A DNA stretch of 54,345 nucleotides from Ensifer sp. LC163 (GTDB taxonomy: Bacteria; Pseudomonadota; Alphaproteobacteria; Rhizobiales; Rhizobiaceae). Where the stretch lies: contig NZ_MBSS01000022.1 in assembly GCF_001695855.1 (NCBI RefSeq), positions 1 to 54,345 of the forward strand, written 5' to 3'. This document shows positions 45,959 through 54,345 of the stretch, one piece after another. A model generated the notes under the pieces. It was not told the DNA's origin and did not search any database. It was given only the letters and a program-made list of their open reading frames with translations. The translations under genes and the position numbers were made by a program. Each line of letters starts with the position of its first letter. Within the stretch, counting starts at the first letter, position 1.

Positions 45959-46299
45959 TGATCGACGCAATTAATTCTGTCGGCGCATTTTCGGTCATGA
46001 AAGAGGCCGAAGGTACTCGCCTTACGTCCTCTTCGTCGTCGATTTTCGGTGCGGCTGCCACTACCCCGGCGGCTCCGCAATCCCAGAGCTTTGCCTCGGT
46101 TCTCGGCGACATGGCGACCGACGCCATCGGCGCCATGAAGAAGGCCGAAGGTGCCTCGCTTGACGGCATCCGCGGCCAGGCGAACACCCGCGAAGTCGTC
46201 GATGCGGTGATGAATGCCGAGCAGTCGCTCCAGACCGCAATCGCGATCCGCGACAAGGTGGTGACCGCCTACCTCGAAATCGCGCGCATGCAGATCTGA
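45958..46299 (+). CDS. fliE: FliE, MS-ring/rod junction protein
   Basis: This 113-residue protein has a low-complexity Ser/Ala N-terminal part and the conserved C-terminal helices ([37 protein letters not shown]). It joins the rod to the MS-ring and is an early export substrate. Confidence 0.93.
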   Translation: MIDAINSVGAFSVMKEAEGTRLTSSSSSIFGAAATTPAAPQSQSFASVLGDMATDAIGAMKKAEGASLDGIRGQANTREVVDAVMNAEQSLQTAIAIRDKVVTAYLEIARMQI

Positions 46300-46310
46300 A
46301 GGAACGAGAC

Positions 46311-47099
46311 ATGAAGGCCCTTTCCATTGCCGCAACCGGCATGAACGCCCAGCAGCTGAACCTTGAAGTGATCGCGAACAACATCGCGAACATCAACACG
46401 ACCGGCTACAAGCGTGCCCGCGCAGAGTTTTCCGACCTGCTCTATCAAACCGAGCGCGCCCAGGGCGTGCCGAACCGTTCCAACCAGGCGATCGTTCCGG
46501 AAGGCGCGATCATCGGTCTCGGCGTCCAGACGGCCGCCGTGCGCAACCTGCATATCCAGGGCAGCCTCGTCAGCACCGGCAACGACTATGACCTCGCACT
46601 GGTCGGTCGCGGCTGGTTCCAGGTCGAAACGCCGGATGGAGAGACGGTCTATACCCGTGCGGGCGCCTTCAACAAGAATGCCCAGGGCCAGCTGGTCACC
46701 ATCGACGGCTACACCGTCGTGCCGGGCATTACCGTTCCGCAGGACGCCACCGAAATCGCCTTCACCAGCTCCGGCCAGGTCATGGTGCGCATCGGCAACG
46801 ATCCGGCGATGCAGGAGATCGGCCAGCTGACGATCGCCAACTTCATCAACGAAGCGGGCCTCGAGCCGCAGGGCGAAAACCTCTTCAAGCAGACGCCGGC
46901 CTCCGGCGAGCCGATCGTTGGCACGCCGGCAGACCCGGGCTTTGCTCTGATCAAGCAGAAGTATCTCGAAGCGTCGAATGTCGATCCGGTCAAGGAAATC
47001 ACCGACCTGATCTCGGCCCAGCGCGCCTATGAGATGAACTCCAAGATCATCCAGGCCGCAGACGAAATGGCGGCTACGGTGAGCAAGAACCTCAGGTAA
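46311..47099 (+). CDS. flgG: FlgG, flagellar distal rod protein
   Basis: This 262-residue rod protein has [24 protein letters not shown] in pieces, the FlgG-specific segment [22 protein letters not shown], and the C-terminal helix [32 protein letters not shown] precedes the ATG. Confidence 0.95.
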   Translation: MKALSIAATGMNAQQLNLEVIANNIANINTTGYKRARAEFSDLLYQTERAQGVPNRSNQAIVPEGAIIGLGVQTAAVRNLHIQGSLVSTGNDYDLALVGRGWFQVETPDGETVYTRAGAFNKNAQGQLVTIDGYTVVPGITVPQDATEIAFTSSGQVMVRIGNDPAMQEIGQLTIANFINEAGLEPQGENLFKQTPASGEPIVGTPADPGFALIKQKYLEASNVDPVKEITDLISAQRAYEMNSKIIQAADEMAATVSKNLR

Positions 47100-47116
47100 C
47101 GGAAGAGGGGGCAAAC

Positions 47117-47629
47117 ATGACGTTTCGCCGGGCCGCTGAAATGACAGCTCAGAAGGACGGTTCCGCGCCAAGGGCGCGGCACGTGGTGGCGGGCATTTTG
47201 TTGGCCGCCGCTTTCCTGTCGCCTTCGGCAGGCCTTGCGGAACGGCTGACGGCGGTCATCCCCAAGCAGACGATCTACCCCGGCGAAGCGATCGACGCGA
47301 GCAGGCTCGAGGTCGTCGACGTGACCAACCCCGATCTGACGGACGGCTACGTCAGGACGTTGAGCGAGATCGACGGCAAGGTCAGCAAGCGCACGCTGCT
47401 TCCCGGCCGCGTCATCCTGGCCTCCGCGCTGCGCGAGCAATACGCGGTCGAGCGCGGCTCCACGGTCCGTCTGGTCTTCAGCAATGGTGGCCTCACCATC
47501 AGCGCTGCCGGTTCGCCCCTTCAGGACGCCGCGATCGGCGATCTGATCCGGGCCCGCAACATTGATACTGGCGTTATCGTTTCCGGAACGGTGATGGCCG
47601 ACGGCACGATACATGTGGTGGCGAAATGA
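47117..47629 (+). CDS. flgA: FlgA, P-ring assembly chaperone
   Basis: This 170-residue protein has a signal peptide (about residues 1-41, ending SAGLA) and a SAF/FlgA domain with YPGEAIDASRLEVVDV and LLPGRVIL. It acts in the periplasm to help FlgI form the P-ring. GAGGGGGC precedes the ATG. The stop overlaps the flgI start, matching the functional pair. Confidence 0.92.
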   Translation: MTFRRAAEMTAQKDGSAPRARHVVAGILLAAAFLSPSAGLAERLTAVIPKQTIYPGEAIDASRLEVVDVTNPDLTDGYVRTLSEIDGKVSKRTLLPGRVILASALREQYAVERGSTVRLVFSNGGLTISAAGSPLQDAAIGDLIRARNIDTGVIVSGTVMADGTIHVVAK

Positions 47630-48741
47630 AAATGCTTGCCTGCAAATGGTTCCTGGCGCTGGCCGTCGCGCTGTCCACAGCGATGACGCCCGCCTTCGGC
47701 GCGTCACGAATCAAGGACGTCGCCTCGCTGCAGGCCGGCCGTGACAACCAGCTCATCGGCTACGGCCTCGTTGTCGGTCTTCAGGGAACGGGCGACAGCC
47801 TGCGCTCGTCGCCGTTTACCGATCAATCGATGCGCGCCATGCTGCAAAACCTCGGCATTTCGACCCAGGGCGGTGAATCGCGCACGCGCAACGTCGCGGC
47901 CGTTCTCGTCACGGCAAACCTGCCGCCCTTCGCCAGTCCCGGCAGCCGCGTCGACGTGACGGTCGGGTCGCTTGGCGATTCCACGTCGCTGCGCGGCGGC
48001 ACCCTGGTGATGACCTCGCTCTCGGGCGCGGACGGCCAGATTTATGCCGTCGCCCAGGGCTCGGTCGTCGTCACCGGCTTCAATGCGCAAGGGGACGCGG
48101 CAACACTCAATCAGGGCGTCACGACTTCCGGTCGCGTGCCGAACGGCGCCATCATCGAGCGTGAACTGCCGTCGAGGTTCAAGGACGGCTTCAATCTTGT
48201 GCTGCAGCTGCGTAACCCCGACTTCTCCACCGCGGTCGGCATGGCGGCGGCGATCAACAAATATGCCGCCGGTCAATATGGCGGCCGCATCGCCGAAGCT
48301 CGGGACTCGCAGGCCGTTCTCGTCGAAAAGCCGAAGATGGCGGACCTCGCGCGGCTGATGGCGGACATCGAAAACATCGTCATCGAAACCGACGTCCCGG
48401 CAAGGGTCGTCATCAACGAGCGAACCGGCACGATCGTCATCGGTCAGGACGTGCGCGTCAACGAGGTGGCCGTCAGCTACGGCACCTTGACCGTGGAGGT
48501 TAGTGAAACGCCGACCGTCGTTCAGCCGCTGCCGTTCTCGCGTGGCCAGACGGCGCTGGAGCCGAACACCACCATCCAGGCACAGTCCGATGGTGGCACG
48601 GTCGCCATTCTCAACGGCTCGAGCCTCCGATCCCTGGTCGCCGGTCTCAACAATATCGGCGTCAAGCCCGACGGCATCATCGCCATCCTGCAAAGCATCA
48701 AAACGGCTGGGGCCCTTCAGGCGGAGCTTGTCCTGCAATGA
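47626..48741 (+). CDS. flgI: FlgI, flagellar P-ring protein
   Basis: This 371-residue secreted protein has a signal peptide (cleavage near residue 25, PAFGA) and the family motifs RIKDVASLQAGRDNQLIGYGLVVGLQGTGD and ERTGTIVIGQDV. It forms the ring in the peptidoglycan layer. It overlaps flgA and motE at ATGA junctions. Confidence 0.95.
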   Translation: MKMLACKWFLALAVALSTAMTPAFGASRIKDVASLQAGRDNQLIGYGLVVGLQGTGDSLRSSPFTDQSMRAMLQNLGISTQGGESRTRNVAAVLVTANLPPFASPGSRVDVTVGSLGDSTSLRGGTLVMTSLSGADGQIYAVAQGSVVVTGFNAQGDAATLNQGVTTSGRVPNGAIIERELPSRFKDGFNLVLQLRNPDFSTAVGMAAAINKYAAGQYGGRIAEARDSQAVLVEKPKMADLARLMADIENIVIETDVPARVVINERTGTIVIGQDVRVNEVAVSYGTLTVEVSETPTVVQPLPFSRGQTALEPNTTIQAQSDGGTVAILNGSSLRSLVAGLNNIGVKPDGIIAILQSIKTAGALQAELVLQ

Positions 48742-49274
48742 TGAACATCGATCGTCTTCTCGGAAGATCCAGCAATGTCCTGCTCGCCTTGGCTGCCGTC
48801 GCTTCGATGCTAGCAATGCCCGGCGCGTTTGCCCAGGACGTCACCGCGCCGCCTGCCAGCAACGCCACCGTCAACGAAATCCAGCAGTTCTGCACCAATA
48901 TCGCCGATGCCGCCCGCGACCAGCGCTACGTTCTGCAGCGCAAGGAACTGGAAGCGCTTCAGGCGAATGTCGACGACCGGATCGCGACGCTCGAAAAGCG
49001 GCGCGAGGAATACGAAGACTGGCTGAAGCGCCGCAACGAGTTCCTCAAGCAGGCCGAGATCGGCCTTGTTGGGATCTACAAGACGATGAAGCCGGATGCT
49101 GCCGCGGGCAAGCTTGAAATGGTCAATCCGGAGATTGCGGCCGCGATCGTCATGCGCCTGCCGCCGCGCCAGTCGTCGTTGATCCTCAGCGAAATGAGCG
49201 ACGAAAAGGCGGCCATCCTCACCAACATCATCTCGAGTGCCATCGATCCGAACACCTCGAAGGAACCATCATGA
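48738..49274 (+). CDS. motE: MotE, periplasmic chaperone for MotC
   Basis: This 178-residue protein has a signal peptide (about 1-32), a coiled-coil (about 60-100, RKELEALQANVDDRIATLEKRREE) and an MgtE_N-like C-terminal part (MVNPEIAAAIVMRLPPRQSSLILSEMSDEKAAIL). In S. meliloti MotE folds and stabilises MotC, a periplasmic motor protein; MotC is not in this window. Overlaps with flgI and flgH show one operon. Confidence 0.88.
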   Translation: MMNIDRLLGRSSNVLLALAAVASMLAMPGAFAQDVTAPPASNATVNEIQQFCTNIADAARDQRYVLQRKELEALQANVDDRIATLEKRREEYEDWLKRRNEFLKQAEIGLVGIYKTMKPDAAAGKLEMVNPEIAAAIVMRLPPRQSSLILSEMSDEKAAILTNIISSAIDPNTSKEPS

Positions 49275-49981
49275 AAATGCGTCTAACGGCCGTATTGGCC
49301 GCAGGCCTCCTCGCGGGATGTCAGAACCAGGCCTTCAACGAGATCGGCCGCGCGCCGGCCATGAGCCCGATCGGCAGCGGTCTGCAATATACCCAGACGC
49401 CACAGCTTGCGATGTATCCGAAGGAGCCGCGCCACGTTGCCAACGGCTTCTCGCTCTGGAACGATCAACAGTCGGCGCTGTTCAAGGATGCCCGCGCGCT
49501 CAATGTCGGCGACATTCTGACCGTCGAGATCGCCATCAACGACAAGGCGTCGTTCGACAACAAGACCGACCGCAGCCGCAAGAACACCAGCGGTTTCAAT
49601 ATCGGCGCAAGCGGCCAGTCGGAAGCCAGCGACTTCGGTTGGTCGGGTGACCTGGAATACGGCTCGAACACCAAGACCGAGGGCGACGGCTCGACCGAGC
49701 GGTCTGAAAAGCTGCAGCTGCTTGTGGCGGCAGTCGTCACCGGCGTGCTCGAAAACGGCAACCTCCTGATCAGCGGTTCGCAGGAAGTGCGCGTCAACCA
49801 CGAGCTTCGCATCCTCAATGTCGCCGGTATCGTGCGCACGCAGGACGTCGATGCCAACAACGTGATCTCCTACGACCGCATTGCCGAGGCGCGCATTTCC
49901 TATGGTGGCCGTGGCCGCCTGACCGAAGTGCAGCAGCCGCCTTACGGCCAGCAGATCATGGACCTGATTTCGCCGATCTGA
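49271..49981 (+). CDS. flgH: FlgH, flagellar L-ring lipoprotein
   Basis: This 236-residue lipoprotein has the lipobox LLAGC (Cys17) and the family features SLWNDQQSALFKDARALNVGDILTVEI and RTQDVDANNVISYDRIAEARISYGGRG. It forms the outer-membrane ring. It starts within the last codons of motE. Confidence 0.95.
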   Translation: MKMRLTAVLAAGLLAGCQNQAFNEIGRAPAMSPIGSGLQYTQTPQLAMYPKEPRHVANGFSLWNDQQSALFKDARALNVGDILTVEIAINDKASFDNKTDRSRKNTSGFNIGASGQSEASDFGWSGDLEYGSNTKTEGDGSTERSEKLQLLVAAVVTGVLENGNLLISGSQEVRVNHELRILNVAGIVRTQDVDANNVISYDRIAEARISYGGRGRLTEVQQPPYGQQIMDLISPI

Positions 49982-49999
49982 TCGGCAGGGAATGGCAAG

Positions 50000-50497
50000 A
50001 TGGAAGAACTCGAAACCGCCGCGCCCGCGAAATCACCGTCGAAGGTGATGACGATCGCCATCGTCGCCGTCCTGACGCTCGTCGCCGGCGGCGGCGGCTG
50101 GCTCGTCGGCGGTGCGCTGGCGCCACCGCCGCCCAAGGAACAGGTGGAAGCGACCAAGGACATCGCTCCGAACGCGACAGGCGAGGAGGGCGTGCCGAAG
50201 ATCGCCACCGAGGCCAACGGCGTCGTCCAGCTCGAGCCGATCACCACGAACCTTGCCTATCCCTCGGAAAACTGGATCCGGATCGAGGTGGCCTTGCAGT
50301 TCGACGGCGTTCCCGACCCGGCCATGGCCGAGCAGATCCACCAGGATATCGCCGCCTATCTGAAAACCGTGTCGCTGCAGCAGATTCAGGGCCCGCGCGG
50401 CTTCCAATATCTCCGGGATGACATCCAGGAACGGGTTGACCTGCGCTCAGATGGGCGCGTAACCAATGTCATGTTCAGAACCTTCGTCATTCAATGA
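50000..50497 (+). CDS. fliL: FliL, flagellar stator-associated protein
   Basis: This 165-residue protein has a short cytoplasmic N-terminus, one span (about 17-38), and a periplasmic FliL domain (EPITTNLAYPSENWIRIEVALQF). It surrounds and supports stators. It starts 18 bases after flgH and ends eight bases before fliP. Confidence 0.92.
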   Translation: MEELETAAPAKSPSKVMTIAIVAVLTLVAGGGGWLVGGALAPPPPKEQVEATKDIAPNATGEEGVPKIATEANGVVQLEPITTNLAYPSENWIRIEVALQFDGVPDPAMAEQIHQDIAAYLKTVSLQQIQGPRGFQYLRDDIQERVDLRSDGRVTNVMFRTFVIQ

Positions 50498-50505
50498 TTC
50501 GCTAA

Positions 50506-51243
50506 ATGATCCGGCTCATCGCCTTCATAGTCGCCATGATGGCGATGTCCGGAATCGCCGGCGCCCAGAGTTTTCCCTCTGACATCTTGAACACGCCCAT
50601 CGACGGCTCGGCCGCGTCCTGGATCATCCGCACGTTCGGCCTTTTGACCGTTCTTTCGGTCGCGCCCGGCATCCTCATCATGGTCACCAGCTTTCCGCGC
50701 TTCGTGATCGCCTTTGCCATCCTGCGCACCGGCATGGGCCTGGCAACGACACCGTCGAACATGATCATGGTTTCGCTGGCGCTGTTCATGACCTTCTACG
50801 TCATGGCGCCGACTTTTGATCGCGCCTGGCGCGATGGCATCGATCCGCTGATGAAGAACCAGATTACGGAAACGGAAGCGCTGCCGCGTATCGCCGAGCC
50901 GTTCCGTGAATTCATGCTTGCCAATACGCGCGACAAGGACCTGCAGCTCTTCATCGACATCGCCAAGGAAAAGGGGCAGACCGTTGTCGTCGACGACAAG
51001 GTCGATCTGCGCGCCGTCGTTCCCGCCTTCATGATCTCCGAAATCCGCCGCGGCTTCGAGATCGGCTTCCTCATCATGCTGCCGTTCCTGGTGATCGACC
51101 TGATCGTCGCCACCATCACCATGGCGATGGGCATGATGATGCTGCCGCCAACGGCAATCTCTCTGCCCTTCAAGATCCTCTTCTTCGTGCTGATCGACGG
51201 CTGGAACCTGCTCGTCGGCAGCCTGGTGCGCTCTTTTAGCTGA
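50506..51243 (+). CDS. fliP: FliP, flagellar export gate protein
   Basis: This 245-residue membrane protein has a signal-like N-terminus (cleaved in known FliP), then spans at about 45-70, 85-105, 185-210 and 215-235. Motifs are SFPRFVIAFAILRTGMG, TFYVMAPTFDRAW and MGMMMLPPTAISLPFKI. It forms the export gate with FliQ/FliR, which are not adjacent here. It is the last gene before a terminator. Confidence 0.95.
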   Translation: MIRLIAFIVAMMAMSGIAGAQSFPSDILNTPIDGSAASWIIRTFGLLTVLSVAPGILIMVTSFPRFVIAFAILRTGMGLATTPSNMIMVSLALFMTFYVMAPTFDRAWRDGIDPLMKNQITETEALPRIAEPFREFMLANTRDKDLQLFIDIAKEKGQTVVVDDKVDLRAVVPAFMISEIRRGFEIGFLIMLPFLVIDLIVATITMAMGMMMLPPTAISLPFKILFFVLIDGWNLLVGSLVRSFS

Positions 51244-51403
51244 TCCGCCACCTCGCCGCTTCTCTTCGTTGTTACTCATTGGTTTGCTGCCCCGCGCCGA
51301 CGTCTGCGTGGGGTTGCCGCCAGCGCAGACGTCCCCAAGTCGACCTCACTTCAAGGAATTATGTGGCACGTTGGGGGCGCCAACCGCGCCGTGATGACGA
51401 ACG

Positions 51404-51431
51404 AAAAAACCCCGCCGGGTTGGCGGGGTTT
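51404..51431. terminator. Bidirectional terminator between fliP and the glycosyltransferase gene
   Basis: AAAAAACCCCGCC-GGGT-TGGCGGGGTTTC: a nine-base GC-rich stem. On the minus strand it is followed by six T, a standard terminator for the glycosyltransferase gene; on the plus strand only TTTC follows, which may suffice for the fliP operon. Confidence 0.8.
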
Positions 51432-51471
51432 CAGGCGAAGCCTGGGTGCCGACGGTTGATTCCGCCTGCGT

Positions 51472-53397
51472 TTATTGTGCAAAGGGCGTCGTGCGTGCCG
51501 GCAGGGCCGGAACGTCGATGAGCGCGGGCTCCAGTCCGTTCTTGGCGCGCTCGGCCATCATCTCATAAGCCTGCTCGAGGTGGCGGCAGAAGCGCTCTGC
51601 GTCGAAGAGCGGCATCTGCAGCCGGTTGTCGTCGAGCCTCCGCTTGTATTCGGCGACCTTGTCGCGGTTTGCGTAGAGAGCGACCGCCTGCTCGATATAG
51701 TCGCCGACATCGGCGGTAACGAGTTCCGGCAGTCCGATCGCGCGCAACAGGCTTTCGCTGACGCGCGAGGCGAAGTGCGTGCCCTTCGGCGTCAGCACCG
51801 GCAGCCCCATCCACAGCTGCTCTGACGTGGTCGTGTGACCATTGCAGGGGAAGGTGTCGAGGCCGACGTCGGCGGCTAGAATACGCGCCAGGTGTTGTTC
51901 GTACTCGACCTTCGTGCAGAAGATGATGCGTTTTGTGATGATACCGTAGCTCTGGAAACGCCGAAGAATATGAGCCTGGGCTTCCGGCTTGGGGCACATC
52001 AGCCAGAGAACGCTGTCGGGCGTCCTGCGCAGGATCTCGGCCCATGCCTTCATGGTTTCGACGGTGATCTTGCGGTTGGCGTTGAACGATGCGTAGACGA
52101 AAGCGTCTTCCGGTAGGCCCGCTTGCGTACGTGTCATCGCTGCCGGCCGTGGCCGGCCGGCCGGGTCGTTCGGCTGGTAGGTCTCGGGCAACCGGCAGAA
52201 CCGCTCGTAGTAGTGGTCCTCGCTGCCATCGGGAAGGACATGGCGGTCGCCGATGATGTAGTCGAGGTCGACGTTGACGGTGGTGCCGGGGAAACCGAGC
52301 CATGTGGCATGCACAGGTGCGGTCTGGTGGTTGAGGATGGTAACACGACTGTTCATCGTATGGCCCTTGAGATCGACGAGGATATCGATCTGCTCGTCGC
52401 GGATCGTCTGGGCGGCCTGCTCGTCGGAAAGGCTTTCGACGCGGACGATTTTGCCCCAAGTCTGACGCCCTTCGCCAGCAACGGCGAGGTGTTTCTCCGG
52501 CGTGTAGCAGAAGAGCGTCACGTCGAATTTTTCGCGATCATGCGAGGTCAGCACGGCTTGCAGAAGCTTCATGGTCGCGTGCGGTCCCCAGAAGTCGTTC
52601 GAAAGGTAGCCCAGCCGTATCTTCTTGCCCCACACGTGCTGCATCTTGCGGCGTTCCTCGGGCAATGTTGGCGGGAACGGCTGATCAAGCGCAGCGGCCA
52701 AGCGGTTCAGTCTTTCATCGCGGCACCAGTGCACATTGTAGAAAGGCGTTTCTGCGCGCAGGAATTTGCGGTTGGTCGCTTGGACCGCACGCTCCAGCGC
52801 TTGCGCATAGTTTTCGATTTCGTTGAAGTTGTTCACTTCCTGCATGAAAACGAGATAAGCCGACAGCAGGACCGGGTTCGATGGCGTCCGCCGGAACAGA
52901 TTGGTGACGATCTCGCGATCATCGTTGTTTCCGACATCAGACGTCAGCAGCTTTGCCGCAAGCACCTGGTGTTCCTGCCGGGCGCTCGCCGAGAGTGTCG
53001 ATTTGAAAGGGCCGAGAATATCGGCCTGGTCGCGCTTCAGGAACAAGGTCACGATGATGTAGGCAAGTTCGGGATCGGTCTTTGCCTGCTCGAGCAAGGG
53101 GCGGCCGAGGCTCAAGGCCTGATCATCGTTGCCGCAGGCGAAATGCAGCTTCATGGCCTCCGCCAGGAAATGCTCGGAACGCAATCCGCCTTCTTCGCCG
53201 GCCAACTGATAGGCTTGCGCGGCGTCGCTGCGGAAGCCTAGCTTCAGCAGTACCTTTGCCAAAAGCGCATATGTCTTGGCATCGCGGGTAAGATCCAGCA
53301 GCTGATTAAGGGAATCGAGTGCCTCGGTGTACTGGCCTTTTTGATACTGCCGCGAAGCGGAAGAAAAGATGGTGTGGGCGTTCAAGGGAAGCTCCAT
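51472..53397 (-). CDS. TPR/GT41 O-GlcNAc-transferase-like glycosyltransferase, candidate flagellin modifier
   Basis: This 641-residue soluble protein has an N-terminal TPR region (about residues 1-230) and a C-terminal GT41 catalytic part. Aligned by eye to human OGT, key sites are His273 (DFWGPHAT), His346 (VDLKGHTMNSR), Lys443 (FNANRKIT) and His521 with CNGHTTTSEQLWMGLP, all present, plus APVHATWLGFPGTT. It should transfer a sugar, probably a UDP-linked HexNAc, to Ser/Thr of proteins. It is divergent from flaA across 392 bases, which suggests flagellin as substrate (inferred). The start at 53397 (MELPLNAHTIFSSA) is the first ATG, but its ribosome site is poor; TTG at 53427 is an alternative. 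It has its own terminator. Confidence 0.85.
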   Translation of the reverse strand: MELPLNAHTIFSSASRQYQKGQYTEALDSLNQLLDLTRDAKTYALLAKVLLKLGFRSDAAQAYQLAGEEGGLRSEHFLAEAMKLHFACGNDDQALSLGRPLLEQAKTDPELAYIIVTLFLKRDQADILGPFKSTLSASARQEHQVLAAKLLTSDVGNNDDREIVTNLFRRTPSNPVLLSAYLVFMQEVNNFNEIENYAQALERAVQATNRKFLRAETPFYNVHWCRDERLNRLAAALDQPFPPTLPEERRKMQHVWGKKIRLGYLSNDFWGPHATMKLLQAVLTSHDREKFDVTLFCYTPEKHLAVAGEGRQTWGKIVRVESLSDEQAAQTIRDEQIDILVDLKGHTMNSRVTILNHQTAPVHATWLGFPGTTVNVDLDYIIGDRHVLPDGSEDHYYERFCRLPETYQPNDPAGRPRPAAMTRTQAGLPEDAFVYASFNANRKITVETMKAWAEILRRTPDSVLWLMCPKPEAQAHILRRFQSYGIITKRIIFCTKVEYEQHLARILAADVGLDTFPCNGHTTTSEQLWMGLPVLTPKGTHFASRVSESLLRAIGLPELVTADVGDYIEQAVALYANRDKVAEYKRRLDDNRLQMPLFDAERFCRHLEQAYEMMAERAKNGLEPALIDVPALPARTTPFAQ

Positions 53398-53789
53398 GGA
53401 AAAAGCGCAACCGTTGTCACCGCGCAAGCCTGTGCAACGTCAATGTACCAAGATACCGTTTTGAAGCAGAAACCTTGCCCCAGGCGGGATTGTTGAGCGA
53501 TTTGCGTATTGTTTCCCAATAAATTCAGTCTCGCTGAAGTCATCCGCGCGAAGCGAGCTGAGGTGAAAGTAACGTGCTGTTAACCATAGGATTTTGCTTC
53601 AAAATATCTTGCTGCCTTAATGAAATCGCAAGCATTGGAGGCGATATTCACCGTCACATGACGGGTTTGGTTTCCTTCACTTGCGTGAGCGGAGCCGAGT
53701 GGCATGAAGCCGGTCCGTCATTACCGGTAGGCGTTTTCAGTCCGGTATGTCCCCAACCGTGTAACCTTGTAAATTTGAGGGACAGTCTC
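53398..53789. promoter_or_regulatory. Divergent promoter region of the glycosyltransferase gene and flaA
   Basis: These 392 bases hold no gene. TTAACCAT (53580-53587), the CtrA half-site octamer, is about 200 bases upstream of flaA. AT-rich segments near 53515-53620 could carry the flaA promoter. GAGGGA precedes the flaA ATG. A sigma-28 motif was not found, in line with rhizobial flagellins using other control. Confidence 0.5.
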
Positions 53790-54345
53790 ATGACTTCTAT
53801 TATGACCAACAACTCGGCAATGGCCGCACTCTCCACGCTGCGTTCGATCAATTCCTCGATGGAAACGACGCAGGACCGTATTTCGTCCGGCTACCGCGTT
53901 GGCAACGCTTCCGACAACGCTGCTTACTGGTCGATCGCAACGACCATGCGCTCGGACAACAAGGCCCTCGGCACGGTTCAGGACGCACTCGGCCTCGGCG
54001 CTGCCAAGACCGACGTTGCTTACACCGGCATGAAAGCCGCGATCTCGGTCGTTGACGAAATCAAGGCAAAGCTGGTTGCTGCCAGCGAGCCGGGCGTTGA
54101 CAAGTCCAAGGTCCAGAAGGAAATCACGCAGCTTCAGGAACAGCTGAAGAGCGTCGTCAAGTCCGCTGGCTTCTCCGGCGAAAACTGGCTCTACACCGCT
54201 TCCGGCGCGACTGCACCGGGCACGAAGTCGATCGTCGGTTCGTTCAACCGTGACTCCAACAGCAATGTCAGCCTGACGACGCTCGACGTCGACACGACCA
54301 AGACCATGCTGATCGACGAAGCAGCAACAGCAAACGGCCTGCTCA
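53790..54345 (+). CDS. flaA: Flagellin FlaA (C-terminus cut by window edge)
   Basis: The first 185 residues of a flagellin are visible. The N-terminal D0/D1 helices read MTSIMTNNSAMAALSTLR, QDRISSGYRVGNASDNAAYWSIATTMRSDN and LGLGAAKTDVAYTGMKAA. A Ser/Thr-rich stretch (SGATAPGTKSIVGSFNRDSNSNVSLTT, about 140-170) marks the start of the surface-exposed middle and offers O-glycosylation sites. Rhizobia make a complex filament from several flagellins; further fla genes probably follow outside the window. The ATG at 53790 has GAGGGA upstream. Confidence 0.95.
   Translation, partial: MTSIMTNNSAMAALSTLRSINSSMETTQDRISSGYRVGNASDNAAYWSIATTMRSDNKALGTVQDALGLGAAKTDVAYTGMKAAISVVDEIKAKLVAASEPGVDKSKVQKEITQLQEQLKSVVKSAGFSGENWLYTASGATAPGTKSIVGSFNRDSNSNVSLTTLDVDTTKTMLIDEAATANGLL

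Noticed and set aside
53398-53789. Sigma-28 or sigma-54 promoter for flaA
   Set aside because: No TAAA-N15-GCCGATAA or GG-N10-GC pair with acceptable match was found by eye.
1-54345. tRNA or rRNA genes, insertion sequences, or phage genes
   Set aside because: None was recognised by eye: no transposase or integrase motifs and no tRNA-like arms; only small palindromic repeats were found.

Overview
The window comes from an alphaproteobacterium of the Rhizobiales, most likely Sinorhizobium/Ensifer. The DNA is GC-rich. It carries a rhizobial rhamnose locus (rhaDI divergent from rhaR-STPQUK), and the chemotaxis and flagellar genes follow in the order I recall for the Sinorhizobium meliloti chromosome: icpA-cheS-cheY1-cheA-cheW-cheR-cheB-cheY2-cheD-cheT, then fliF, visNR, the flhB-fliG-fliN-fliM-motA strand, a long flg/fli run, and flagellin. 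The genus is inferred from gene content and order; no search was run.

Region 1 (1-11432). A giant secreted-type protein on the minus strand, with two animal-type haem peroxidase domains set among RTX calcium-binding repeats, is cut by the left edge after about 2800 residues. Downstream of its start lie a roughly 660-base non-coding stretch with a TTAA-N7-TTAACC (CtrA-type) site, a 31-residue membrane peptide, dispersed intergenic repeats, and four small minus-strand genes (DUF930, YbaK/EbsC, an unknown 62-residue protein, a GlsB/YeaQ membrane protein).

Region 2 (11433-22424). This is the L-rhamnose locus. RhaS/T/P/Q import the sugar, RhaU interconverts its anomers, and RhaI, RhaK and the bifunctional RhaD take it to DHAP plus lactaldehyde/lactate. 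RhaR, a DeoR-type repressor, sits beside a divergent promoter flanked by a long inverted repeat that is its probable operator. A 148-base palindromic repeat separates rhaS from rhaT.

Region 3 (22425-33683). The chemotaxis operon is tightly packed, with stop/start overlaps at most junctions, and ends with cheT. FliF follows after a dispersed repeat and a strong hairpin, and a rho-independent terminator closes the run. Two points stand out: IcpA appears to lack the haem-ligating histidine of its globin domain, and CheT carries a CheZ-like DxxxQ motif.

Region 4 (33684-54345). The LuxR-type master regulators VisN and VisR follow an AT-rich leader that holds a second TTAA-N7-TTAA site and a 20-base palindrome. 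They converge on a minus-strand operon (motA-fliM-fliN-fliG-flhB-unknown). A DUF1217 gene, flgF, fliI, an unknown membrane gene, flgB, flgC, fliE, flgG, flgA, flgI, motE, flgH, fliL and fliP run on the plus strand to a bidirectional terminator. A TPR/GT41 (O-GlcNAc-transferase-like) glycosyltransferase with all its key motifs is transcribed divergently from the flagellin gene flaA, which is cut by the right edge; it is a good candidate for flagellin glycosylation.
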